Part shown: positions 14,377 through 21,899 of the stretch, one piece after another
How positions within the stretch are numbered: the first letter of the stretch is position 1
Layout of the letters: each line of letters begins with the position of its first letter
Assembly (NCBI GenBank): GCA_963762085.1
Contig: CAVXJD010000001.1
Coordinates: 1-64,000 of the forward strand
Origin: DASQGA01 sp963762085
Lineage (GTDB): Bacteria > Actinomycetota > Thermoleophilia > Gaiellales > Gaiellaceae
Length of the DNA: 64,000 nt
Direction of reading: 5' to 3'
Translations under genes and position numbers: made by a program
The notes under the pieces: model-generated
Databases searched by the model: none
What the model was told of the DNA's origin: nothing
The model's input: the letters and a program-made list of their open reading frames with translations, nothing else

Positions 14377-14540
14377 GAGGGATTGGTGAAGCGCCGCTCG
14401 TCGTCGGGGTGCGATGGTCGTTCCGAGGCAAGGACGCAGGGAGCGCCGATAGCACCGCTATCGAAGCGACTGAGGACGCAGCATCGGGGCGAGCAGCGCG
14501 GCCCGACGGCACTGCTGCGTTTCGTCAAACCCTCTACTAG
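14373..14540. repeat. Intergenic inverted-end repeat element (copy 2, full length)
   Basis: A 168-base element between the convergent rluD-like and GGDEF genes. Left end CTAGGAGGGATTGGTGAA, right end TTCGTCAAACCCTCTACTAG; the two ends are imperfect inverted repeats (15 of 18 positions). The interior has a perfect seven-pair stem CGATAGC-ACC-GCTATCG near 14445 flanked by direct copies of AGGACGCAG. The element supplies the TAG stop codons of both flanking genes. The copy at 4003-4055 matches both ends in reverse orientation. No open frame in it looks real. Confidence 0.75.
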
Positions 14541-15316
14541 GCCGCCCGGGCCGTCTTCGACTCGTAGAGCCGCCGGTCGGCGAGACCGAAGAGCTGCTCC
14601 GGGCCGACGCAACCGTCAGCCAGTGTGGCCGTGCCGGCGCTCACAGAGAGCTCGGCCGGAATCCGCTCCTGCAAGCGGTCGAAGAAGGCTCCTGCCGAGC
14701 CCTGGTCTGCCTGGAGGAGCAATGCCCCGAATTCGTCTCCTCCCAGCCGCCCCACCGCGTCCGTTTCGCGGGCCGTCTGTGCGAGCGCCCGCCCGAAGGC
14801 GCGCAAGAGCCGGTCGCCCTCCTGGTGCCCTTCCGTGTCGTTCGTCACCTTGAAATGGTCGAGGTCCAGAAGCACGAGCGCGAGGCGGCCGCGATAGCGC
14901 TGCGCCCGGGTGAGCTCGCGGCCGACGAGGTCGTGGAAGGCCCGATGGTGCAGAAGGCCCGTGAGCGGGTCCCGCCGCGCCAGCTCGGCCAGGCCGCCGG
15001 TGACCTGTCCGAAGTACAGGAGCAGGCAGTGGTCGAGCGCCTCGCGAGCCCCTCGCTCTCCGTGTCGCTCCAGCACGCGACCGAGGGCGAGAAGCTCCGC
15101 CACGACTTCCGCCTGGCCCAGGCCGAGGCCCTCGCGCTCGCGGGCGTAGTCTGCTGCGAGCTCAGCCGGGTCGCCCCCGGCTTCGAGCGCGGCGATGAAC
15201 GATGGCAGCGTCCCGAGCTGCCCCAGGCGGCCGAGGCGGGCGAGCGACGGTGCACCGCCCTCGCGGAGCGCTTCTTCGACGGTCTCGACCGCAAGATCCC
15301 ACGCAGATGCCCTCAG
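14537..15316 (-). CDS. Diguanylate cyclase (GGDEF domain)
   Basis: A cytoplasmic protein of about 259 residues. The N-terminal 95 residues are helical with no recognised sensor domain; the GGDEF domain starts at RDPLTGLLHHRAFHDLVGRE, has VLLDLDHFKVTNDTEGHQEGD, and the active site RLGGDEFGALL. RETD lies five residues before GGDEF, the spacing of the RxxD inhibitory site that binds c-di-GMP. It therefore should make c-di-GMP from GTP with product inhibition. The frame stays open into the rpsB leader, but no ATG, GTG or TTG precedes the conserved helices; CTG at 15316 (CTGAGG) is the best candidate. The stop lies in the repeat element. Confidence 0.88.
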   Translation of the reverse strand: MRASAWDLAVETVEEALREGGAPSLARLGRLGQLGTLPSFIAALEAGGDPAELAADYAREREGLGLGQAEVVAELLALGRVLERHGERGAREALDHCLLLYFGQVTGGLAELARRDPLTGLLHHRAFHDLVGRELTRAQRYRGRLALVLLDLDHFKVTNDTEGHQEGDRLLRAFGRALAQTARETDAVGRLGGDEFGALLLQADQGSAGAFFDRLQERIPAELSVSAGTATLADGCVGPEQLFGLADRRLYESKTARAA

Positions 15317-15351
15317 AACCCCGATGCCGTCAGGGTACGGACCGGGTCGGC

Positions 15352-15473
15352 TAGAATGCAGCAGTTTTTCGTCTCCTACCCGGTGGAATCCGGGCGGGTG
15401 GCGGTGCCGGGGTTTTGACCCTGGTTCCACCCGTCTCCACCGGCGTTTCCACTCAACCGAGGAGGATCCGAAC
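15352..15473 (+). promoter_or_regulatory. rpsB promoter and structured 5' leader
   Basis: TAGAAT (15352-15357) is a good -10 element, leaving a leader of about 110 bases before rpsB. In it CCGGTGGA (15380-15387) can pair perfectly with TCCACCGG (15436-15443), or the overlapping GGTGGAA (15382-15388) with TTCCACC (15425-15431); the two pairings exclude each other. This looks like a switchable leader, as expected for autogenous control of ribosomal protein S2. The ribosome binding site GAGGAGGA is at 15459-15466 or so. Confidence 0.5.
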
Positions 15474-16415
15474 GTGTCCGTCGTCTCGATGCGCGAGCTC
15501 CTGGAGGCCGGAGTCCATTTCGGCCACCAGACTCGGCGCTGGAACCCCAAGATGCGCCGCTTTCTCTTTACCGAGCGCGGCGGCATCTACATCATCGATC
15601 TCCAGCAAACCCTCTCGCTCCTGGAGCAAGCTCACGCGTTTGCCCGGAACATCGCCGAGCGAGGCGGATCCGTTCTCTTCGTGGGAACGAAGAAGCAGGC
15701 GCAGGACTCGGTCGCCGAGCAGGCCGCGCGTGTGGGCATGCCGTATGTGAACCATCGCTGGCTGGGTGGGCTCCTGACGAACTGGCGGACGATTTCGGAG
15801 CGCCTGGAACGGCTCCATGAGCTCCGGCGCCGAAAGGACGAAGGACAGCTCGACCTGCTCCCACCCAAGGAACGCATCGCCATGGAGGGCGAGCTCGAAA
15901 AGCTCGAGGCAAACCTCGGCGGCGTGGCGGACATGAAGCGTCTGCCCGACGCCGTCTTCGTGGTCGACCTGAAGAAGGAGCAGCTGGCGATCCGCGAGGC
16001 TCGCCGGCTCGGCCTGCCGGTGATCGGGCTCGTCGACACGAACTGCGATCCGGACGACGCCGACTACATCATTCCCGGAAACGACGACGCGATCCGGTCG
16101 TGCGGCCTGATCGTGAAGGTGCTCGCCGACGGGATCGCCGCCGGCAAGAACGTTGTCACCGAGGCGGAGATCTCTCGGACGAACGGTCGCGTCGAGGAGC
16201 CTGTGGGCGCGCCGGACGTCGAGGCCGAGGTAGCGCCTCCGGCGCCGGAAGAAGCCCCGACCGAAGCGGCACCCGCGCCCGAGCTTCAGACCGAGCCCGC
16301 GGACGATCCTGCCCCTGAGCTGCCGGAAGCGGCCGCGGACGCCGACGACGTGGTGGGCGAGCCCCCGGCGGCAGACGCCGTCGAAACTGCGGAGCCGGAG
16401 GAAGACCCGGCGTGA
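15474..16415 (+). CDS. rpsB: 30S ribosomal protein S2
   Basis: Ribosomal protein S2, 313 residues from GTG 15474 with a GAGGAGGA ribosome binding site. Family motifs include LLEAGVHFGHQTRRWNPKM, FTERGGIYIIDLQQT, VLFVGTKKQAQDSV, RWLGGLLTNW, LPDAVFVVDLKKEQLAI and VDTNCDPDDADYIIPGNDDA. The last 75 residues form an acidic Ala/Pro/Glu-rich tail (PVGAPDVEAEVAPPAPEEAP and so on), a common but variable actinobacterial extension. It heads the rpsB-tsf-pyrH-frr operon and overlaps tsf by four bases. Confidence 0.97.
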   Translation: MSVVSMRELLEAGVHFGHQTRRWNPKMRRFLFTERGGIYIIDLQQTLSLLEQAHAFARNIAERGGSVLFVGTKKQAQDSVAEQAARVGMPYVNHRWLGGLLTNWRTISERLERLHELRRRKDEGQLDLLPPKERIAMEGELEKLEANLGGVADMKRLPDAVFVVDLKKEQLAIREARRLGLPVIGLVDTNCDPDDADYIIPGNDDAIRSCGLIVKVLADGIAAGKNVVTEAEISRTNGRVEEPVGAPDVEAEVAPPAPEEAPTEAAPAPELQTEPADDPAPELPEAAADADDVVGEPPAADAVETAEPEEDPA

Positions 16416-17209
16416 CCGAGATCAGCGCGAAGCTCGTCAAGGAGCTGCGAGACCTGACCGGCGCCGGGATGATGGAATGCAAGCGGGCCCTGGTCGAGAC
16501 CGGCGGAAACGTCGAGGAAGCCCAACGACTCCTCCGGGAGCGGGGAATGGCCTCGGCTGGAAAGCGAGCGGGCCGTGAGACGACCGAGGGCAAGGTGCTG
16601 GCCGACGTCGAGGACCACCGGGGCGCTATGGTCGCCGTCGGGTGCGAAACCGAGCCCGTCGCGAAGAACGAGGACTTCCTGGCCTACGCGCGGCAGGTTC
16701 TGGCAGTCGTCAGCGAGAAAGGCTCCGATGCCGTCGACGAGCTGGAAGAGGAGCGCGTCGCGCTCGTCGCCCGGATCGGCGAGAACATCGCGGTCCGCGG
16801 GGCGGCGAGGATGGAGTCGGAGAACGGAGAGGTACTGGAGGCATATGTCCACCGGCCGGCCGAGAAGATCGGGGTGCTGCTCCGGCTCGCCGGCGGAGAC
16901 CGGGATCTGGCCCGCATGCTCGCCCAGCACATCTCGTTCGCGAACCCGCAGTACGCCTCGCGCGACGAGGTTCCCGAAGACCTGGTCGCCGGCGAGCGCG
17001 CGATTTACGAGAAGCTCCCGGACGTGGTCTCGAAGCCCGAGGAAGTGCGGCCCAAGATCGTCGACGGGATGCTGGGCAAGCGCTTCTTCGCAGAGGTCGT
17101 CCTGGCTGACCAACCCTGGATTCACGAAACGTCTCTGAGCGTGGGGAAGGCCCTTGAGGAGCGAGGTGCCGAGATCCGCGAGTTCGTGCGCTTCGCCCTG
17201 GCAGAGTGA
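16412..17209 (+). CDS. tsf: Elongation factor Ts
   Basis: EF-Ts is the GDP/GTP exchange factor for EF-Tu. The 265-residue protein has the UBA-like N-terminus VKELRDLTGAGMMECKRAL, the family stretch NVEEAQRLLRERG, CETEPVAKNEDFLAYARQV in place of the more usual TDFVA motif, and the C-terminal core QPWIHETSLSVGKALEERG. GTG 16412 overlaps the rpsB stop (GTGA). Its own stop overlaps the pyrH start. Confidence 0.96.
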   Translation: MTEISAKLVKELRDLTGAGMMECKRALVETGGNVEEAQRLLRERGMASAGKRAGRETTEGKVLADVEDHRGAMVAVGCETEPVAKNEDFLAYARQVLAVVSEKGSDAVDELEEERVALVARIGENIAVRGAARMESENGEVLEAYVHRPAEKIGVLLRLAGGDRDLARMLAQHISFANPQYASRDEVPEDLVAGERAIYEKLPDVVSKPEEVRPKIVDGMLGKRFFAEVVLADQPWIHETSLSVGKALEERGAEIREFVRFALAE

Positions 17210-17982
17210 GCGTCCACGCGGAGAGCGGCGTCCTCGAAGAGCCCGCCATGGGAGACGCCGCCTTCGGGCGGATCCTCCTGAAGCTCTCGGGAGAGGCCCT
17301 CATGGGGAGCAGGGACTACGGAATCGACCCGACGCGGATCGAATCGATCTCGCACCAGGTGAAGCAGGTTCACGAGCTCGGGGTCGAGGTCGCTCTCGTC
17401 CTCGGCGCCGGCAACATCTACCGCGGAATCGAGGCAGCAGCCGAGGGCATGGACCGTGCCACCGGTGACTACGCGGGCATGCTCGCGACTCTGCTCAACT
17501 GCCTCGCCGTTCAGGATGCACTGGAGCGGCTGGGGATCCACACGCGTGTCCTCTCGGCCATCAACGTGAGCGAAGTGGCGGAGCCCTACATCCGCCGGCG
17601 GGCCATGCGGCACCTCGAGAAGAAGCGCGTCGTCATCTTCGCTGCGGGCACGGGGAATCCGTTCTTCACGACCGACACGGCGGCCGCGCTGCGAGCGCTC
17701 GAGGTGGGCGCGGAGGCCCTCCTGATGGGGAAGAACGGCGTGGACGGGGTCTACGACGGAGATCCTCAGGTGGACTCGAACGCAAGCTTTCTCCCCGAGC
17801 TTACCCACCGCGAGGCACTCGAGCGCGGCCTCAAGGTCATGGATACGACCGCGCTCTCCCTTTGCATGGACAACGGCCTGCCGATCTACGTCTTCGGCCT
17901 CGATGACGCGTCGAACATCGAGCGCGTCGCCAGGGGCGAGCGAGTCGGCACGATCATCTCGACCCCCCGGAGGAGCGCATGA
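17206..17982 (+). CDS. pyrH: UMP kinase
   Basis: UMP kinase of the amino-acid-kinase fold converts UMP to UDP. Motifs: RILLKLSGEALMG (phosphate loop), VALVLGAGNIYRG, DYAGMLATLLNCLA, FAAGTGNPFFTTDTAAALRA and GVDGVYDGDP. The GTG start at 17206 overlaps the tsf stop; an in-frame ATG at 17248 gives a start closer to the usual family N-terminus (MGDAAFGRILLKLSGEAL), so the first 14 residues are uncertain. Length 258 residues is slightly long, consistent with the shorter start. The stop overlaps frr (ATGA). Confidence 0.96.
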   Translation: MSVHAESGVLEEPAMGDAAFGRILLKLSGEALMGSRDYGIDPTRIESISHQVKQVHELGVEVALVLGAGNIYRGIEAAAEGMDRATGDYAGMLATLLNCLAVQDALERLGIHTRVLSAINVSEVAEPYIRRRAMRHLEKKRVVIFAAGTGNPFFTTDTAAALRALEVGAEALLMGKNGVDGVYDGDPQVDSNASFLPELTHREALERGLKVMDTTALSLCMDNGLPIYVFGLDDASNIERVARGERVGTIISTPRRSA

Positions 17983-18536
17983 TCGACGATCTGCTGAAGG
18001 ATGCCGACCGGCGTATGGACAAGTCCGTCGAGGCGGCCGCCCACGAGTTCACAACGGTGCGAACGGGCCGCGCGTCGGCAGGGCTTCTCGATCGCATCGA
18101 GATCGACTACTACGGGCAGAAGACGCCCTTGAAGCAGCTTGCGACGGTGAACGTCCCCGAGCCGCGGCTTCTGACCGTCCAGCCCTACGACCCCGGCTCG
18201 GTGAAGACGATCGAGCGGGCGATCCAGGAGTCGGACCTCGGCCTGACTCCCTCGAATGACGGCAAGGTGATCCGCTTGCCGATCCCCCAGCTGACGGAAG
18301 AGCGCCGCAAGGAGCTCGTCAAGGTTGTGCGGCACCTCGCAGAGGAGGGCCGAGTCGCCGTCCGGAACATCCGCCGGGACGTCATGCACGACCTGAAGGA
18401 GCTGGTGAAGGAGGGAGACGTCGGAGACGACGAGGAGCGGCGGGCCGAGGAGCGGGCGCAGAAGCTGACGGACGATCACGTGAAGCGGATCGACGAGCTT
18501 CTGAAGCGCAAGGAAGAGGAGATCATGGAGGTCTAG
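17979..18536 (+). CDS. frr: Ribosome recycling factor
   Basis: RRF works with EF-G to split post-termination ribosomes. The 185-residue protein shows FTTVRTGRASAGLLDRIEID, YYGQKTPLKQLATVNVPEPR, LPIPQLTEERRKELVKVVRH and VRNIRRDVMHDLKEL, all family hallmarks, and an all-helical C-terminus. ATG 17979 overlaps the pyrH stop. The stop codon falls inside a perfect inverted repeat. Confidence 0.97.
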   Translation: MIDDLLKDADRRMDKSVEAAAHEFTTVRTGRASAGLLDRIEIDYYGQKTPLKQLATVNVPEPRLLTVQPYDPGSVKTIERAIQESDLGLTPSNDGKVIRLPIPQLTEERRKELVKVVRHLAEEGRVAVRNIRRDVMHDLKELVKEGDVGDDEERRAEERAQKLTDDHVKRIDELLKRKEEEIMEV

Positions 18537-18556
18537 ATGGCCGACCGACCATCTAG
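18533..18556. terminator. Perfect inverted repeat at the frr stop codon
   Basis: CTAGATGG and CCATCTAG (8 pairs) enclose the loop CCGACCGA; the frr TAG is part of the left arm. No U-run follows, so it may be a pause, processing or weak terminator structure between frr and uppS rather than a classical intrinsic terminator. Confidence 0.45.
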
Positions 18557-18577
18557 CCCTCGGGCTTCACGCCGGCG

Positions 18578-19327
18578 ATGAGCCTCCTGACCAAGCTGCG
18601 GACGCTGCGGAACCTGAAGCCGCTCCGCGAAGACGATCTTCCCGAGCTCGCGCGCTCGATCGCGATCATCATGGACGGGAACGGGCGCTGGGCTCGCCGG
18701 CGGCATTTGCCGGTGGCCGCCGGGCACCGCGCCGGCACGCGGGCGTTGCGGCGGACCGTCGAGGCTTCGATCGACCTCGGCATCCAGTCCCTCTGCGTCT
18801 ACGCCTTCTCGACCGAGAACTGGTCGCGCCCACCTGCCGAGGTCGAGTCGCTCATGGAGATCTTCATCGAGACGATCGAGCGCGAGCTTCCCGACCTCGT
18901 GGAGCAGGGCGTCCGGGTCCGGTTCATCGGCCGGCGCGACCGGGCCACGCTCGCCCTGCGCCAGAAGATGGCCGAGCTCGAGGACGATACGCTCTCGAAC
19001 GACGGGCTGAGCCTCTGGATTGCTTTCGACTACGGCGGACGGGACGAGGTAGTCGAGGCGACGCGACGGCTCGTCGAGGACGGAGTCGAGTCGCGGGACG
19101 TCGATGAGAACGCCATCGCCTCACGGCTCTACGCTCCCGAGATGCCCGAGCCCGATCTCCTCATCCGCACGTCGGGAGAGCTTCGAGTCTCGAACTTCCT
19201 CCTCTGGCAACTCGCCTACACCGAGCTCGTCTTCGTCGAGACGCTCTGGCCGGACTTCAGCGAGCGTCACCTACGGCAGGCTCTCGGAGAGTACGCCGGC
19301 CGCCGACGGCGCTTCGGCGGCAGGTAG
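18578..19327 (+). CDS. uppS: Isoprenyl transferase (undecaprenyl diphosphate synthase type)
   Basis: A 249-residue cis-prenyltransferase that extends isoprenoid diphosphates to the lipid carrier for wall synthesis. Motifs: SIAIIMDGNGRWARRR with the catalytic Asp, VAAGHRAGTRALRRTVE, VYAFSTENWSRP, WIAFDYGGRDEVVEATRR, and PEPDLLIRTSGELRVSNFLL. Chain length (C50 or C55) cannot be judged. ATG 18578 follows the hairpin after frr; cdsA begins seven bases after its stop, as in the usual frr-uppS-cdsA order. Confidence 0.96.
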   Translation: MSLLTKLRTLRNLKPLREDDLPELARSIAIIMDGNGRWARRRHLPVAAGHRAGTRALRRTVEASIDLGIQSLCVYAFSTENWSRPPAEVESLMEIFIETIERELPDLVEQGVRVRFIGRRDRATLALRQKMAELEDDTLSNDGLSLWIAFDYGGRDEVVEATRRLVEDGVESRDVDENAIASRLYAPEMPEPDLLIRTSGELRVSNFLLWQLAYTELVFVETLWPDFSERHLRQALGEYAGRRRRFGGR

Positions 19328-19333
19328 AACACC

Positions 19334-20125
19334 GTGAACTCGCTTGTCTCGCGGGCCGTCGTTGCCCTGGCCGGCCTGCCCCTCGTTCTCGGTGCCGCCT
19401 ACCTCGGCGGCTGGTTTCTCTTCGCGCTTGCGGCCTGCGCCGCGCTCGTCGCGTTGCACGAGCTTTACCGGCTCGCGCGGCCTCTCCGCCCACTCGTACT
19501 GGCCGGCTACGCCGGAGCGGTGACCGCGCTTGCCGGAGCCGAGCTGGGGGGCGGCGAGTGGATGCTGGCGGGGTTCCTCGTCACCTTCCCGCTCGCCTTC
19601 CTCTTCGCGGCGATCGCCGAGACGAGGCAGTCGGCGACGGTAGCCGTTGCGACGACGGTGCTCGGTGCCGCCTGGGTGGGATTCGGGCTCGGCCACCTCG
19701 TCCTGATCAGGGAGCTCGAAGAGGTCGGGGTCGAAGCGATCCTGACCGTGCTCGTGACCGTCTTCGTGATCGACACCTTCGCCTACGCAGGCGGACGGCT
19801 CGCCGGCCGCCACCGGATGACCCCCGTGATGTCACCGAACAAGACCTGGGAAGGCTTCGTCTTCGGTGCGGTGGCGGGCATCCTGGCAGCCTTCTTCGCC
19901 CTCTACTCGAGCGAGGTCTACGGCAGCTGGCGCGGCCTCGTCGTCGGCGCCGCTCTCGTCGCTGCCTCGACCGTCGGCGATCTCTTCGAATCCCTCGTCA
20001 AGCGGGACCTCGGGGCGAAGGACACCGGTCGCCTCCTGCGCGAGCACGGAGGTGTTCTCGACCGCATCGACAGCCTCCTTTTCGCCGGGCCGGCGGCGTA
20101 CTACGTGCTCGTCGCGCTCGGCTAG
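19334..20125 (+). CDS. cdsA: Phosphatidate cytidylyltransferase
   Basis: CdsA makes CDP-diacylglycerol from phosphatidate and CTP in the membrane. The 263-residue protein is highly hydrophobic with about eight helices and carries the C-terminal signature GDLFESLVKRDLGAKDTGRL followed by HGGVLDRIDSLLF. GTG 19334 follows uppS closely. Its stop codon overlaps the stop of the reverse-strand methyltransferase through the palindrome CTAG (20122-20125). Confidence 0.95.
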   Translation: MNSLVSRAVVALAGLPLVLGAAYLGGWFLFALAACAALVALHELYRLARPLRPLVLAGYAGAVTALAGAELGGGEWMLAGFLVTFPLAFLFAAIAETRQSATVAVATTVLGAAWVGFGLGHLVLIRELEEVGVEAILTVLVTVFVIDTFAYAGGRLAGRHRMTPVMSPNKTWEGFVFGAVAGILAAFFALYSSEVYGSWRGLVVGAALVAASTVGDLFESLVKRDLGAKDTGRLLREHGGVLDRIDSLLFAGPAAYYVLVALG

Positions 20126-20754
20126 AGCTCGAGCGGTTCCCCGACCCAGCGGAACCCGAGCGCCCGAATGGCGCCGGCGTCCACGAGGGTCTGCTCGAGC
20201 GCCTCGCTCGCCACCCCGCCAAGCGTTTGGTGCAGGTACGGCGCCCGTTCGAACCGAAGCTCGCGGAAGCGCCGGCCGAGACTCGCCCGCATCGCCTCCC
20301 CCGTATGGAGGCCACGGTGCTCCTCGTCCCAGGCCGTGAGCGCTTCTGCGACCGATTGTGGCACGTCCACGAGGCGTCCGGCCGCTTGGAGGGCGAGCTG
20401 CTGGCCCAGGTACCAGTCCGCGGTATCAGCGTCCAGGAGCTCCCACGCGAACTCGACCAGGATCAGGCGTCCGTCCGGCCGCAGCAGGGCATGTATGCGC
20501 TCGACCGCAGCATCGAGGTCGTGGATGTGGTGCAGCGAGCGGCTCGCGACGACGGCGTCGAACGGTCTGGGTTCGTCGAGCTCTTCGAGGCTCGTCCGGC
20601 GGAAGACCGCGCCGTCCGGAGCCTCGGGATCGATTGCAAGCACGTCGTATCTCGCCTGGGCGAGCGCAAGCGCGAGCTCGCCGGAACCGCACCCGATCTC
20701 GAGCACACGGGCCGGAGGGGGCGAAAGCTGTGCGAGCACGAATGCGGCGTCCAT
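20122..20754 (-). CDS. Class I SAM-dependent methyltransferase
   Basis: A 210-residue methyltransferase of the UbiE/type-11 kind. The SAM-binding motif is VLEIGCGSGELALALAQ (residues about 16-32), followed by VLAIDPEAPD, FDAVVASRSLHHIHDLDAAV and LLRPDGRLILVEFAWELLD. Substrate unknown. ATG 20752-20754 lies seven bases after CAGGAT, suggesting a leaderless message. It is inserted on the opposite strand between cdsA and dxr, and its stop shares four bases with that of cdsA. Confidence 0.9.
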   Translation of the reverse strand: MDAAFVLAQLSPPPARVLEIGCGSGELALALAQARYDVLAIDPEAPDGAVFRRTSLEELDEPRPFDAVVASRSLHHIHDLDAAVERIHALLRPDGRLILVEFAWELLDADTADWYLGQQLALQAAGRLVDVPQSVAEALTAWDEEHRGLHTGEAMRASLGRRFRELRFERAPYLHQTLGGVASEALEQTLVDAGAIRALGFRWVGEPLEL

Positions 20755-20761
20755 CGCTCGT

Positions 20762-20767
20762 ATCCTG
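20762..20767 (-). promoter_or_regulatory. -10 element of the methyltransferase gene (leaderless)
   Basis: On the minus strand CAGGAT is followed by seven bases and then the ATG at 20754. Confidence 0.4.
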
Positions 20768-20792
20768 GCACTGGAAGCCTGGGTCGCGTCTC

Positions 20793-20798
20793 TACACT
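20793..20798 (+). promoter_or_regulatory. -10 element of dxr (leaderless)
   Basis: TACACT is followed by six bases and then the ATG at 20805. Confidence 0.5.
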
Positions 20799-20804
20799 GG
20801 CTGC

Positions 20805-21899
20805 ATGAAGCGTGTCGCCCTTCTCGGCGCCACCGGCTCGATCGGCACGCAGGCGCTCGAGGTGGTCGCCGCCCACCCGGAGCTCGAGCTGTGCGCGATC
20901 GCCGTCGGATCACAGGCGGACGAGGCGAAGCGGATTGCAAGCGAGCACGGCGTCCGACACGTCTCGATCGGAGGCGACCCACCCCTGGACGAGCTCGTCA
21001 GGGCCAGCAAGCCCGACGTCGCTCTGAACGCCGTCATGGGGTTCGCCGGCCTCCCGGCGACGCTGGCGGCGCTCGAGCGCGGCATCGACCTCGCTCTGGC
21101 CAACAAGGAGAGTCTCGTTGCGGCCGGCCCACTCGCGCTCGCCGCCAGGGAGCGGGGGGGAGGGCGAATCCTGCCCGTCGACAGCGAGCACTCGGCCGCG
21201 TTCCAGTGCCTCGAGGGCCGGGCCGAGGAAACGATCCACTCGCTCGTCCTCACCGCCTCGGGGGGTCCCTTTCGGGGGCGCAGTCGCAGCGAGCTCGCCG
21301 ACGTCACACCTGCCGAAGCGCTTGCACACCCGACCTGGAACATGGGCCCCAAGATCACGGTCGACTCCGCGACGCTCATGAACAAGGGCCTGGAGCTGAT
21401 CGAGGCGCATTTTCTCTTCGGGATCGAGTTCGAGCGGATCGAGGTGGTCATCCACCCGACCTCGGTCGTCCACGCCCTCGTCCGTTTCCGAGACGGGGGC
21501 TCGCTGGCCCACCTGGGCTATCCGGACATGCGCGTCCCGATCTCGTATGCGCTGACCTACCCGAAGCGGGCGGCGACTCCGGTCGAGCCATTCGACCTCG
21601 CTTCCGGCCTCATCCTCGAGTTCTCTGCGCCGGACGAGGACGCCTTTCCATGCCTCGGCCTTGCCCGCGCAGCGGGGGAGGAGGGCGGCACCGCTCCCTG
21701 TGTCCTGAACGCCGCCAACGAGGTCGCGGTGGCCTCCTTCCTGGACGGCCAGCTTCCGTTCCTCGGGATCCCGGACGTGGTCGAGCGAACGCTCTCAACC
21801 ATCGAGACCGGGCCGGCGGAGACGCTCGCCGAGCTCGTGGCGATCGACGCCGAGGCCCGCCGTGTTGCGAGCGCGCTGACCCGGGAGCTCGTCCACTGA
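20805..21899 (+). CDS. dxr: 1-deoxy-D-xylulose 5-phosphate reductoisomerase
   Basis: Dxr converts DXP to 2-C-methylerythritol 4-phosphate with NADPH and a divalent metal, the committed step of the MEP isoprenoid pathway. The 364-residue protein shows the NADPH-binding VALLGATGSIGTQALEVV, LALANKESLVAAG, the metal site PVDSEHSAAFQCLEG, LTASGGPFRGRS, HPTWNMGPKITVDSATLMNK and the C-terminal CVLNAANEVAVASFLDG. The ATG start is leaderless by promoter spacing. Its stop overlaps the rseP CTG start (CTGA); ispG of the same pathway is two genes on. Confidence 0.97.
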   Translation: MKRVALLGATGSIGTQALEVVAAHPELELCAIAVGSQADEAKRIASEHGVRHVSIGGDPPLDELVRASKPDVALNAVMGFAGLPATLAALERGIDLALANKESLVAAGPLALAARERGGGRILPVDSEHSAAFQCLEGRAEETIHSLVLTASGGPFRGRSRSELADVTPAEALAHPTWNMGPKITVDSATLMNKGLELIEAHFLFGIEFERIEVVIHPTSVVHALVRFRDGGSLAHLGYPDMRVPISYALTYPKRAATPVEPFDLASGLILEFSAPDEDAFPCLGLARAAGEEGGTAPCVLNAANEVAVASFLDGQLPFLGIPDVVERTLSTIETGPAETLAELVAIDAEARRVASALTRELVH

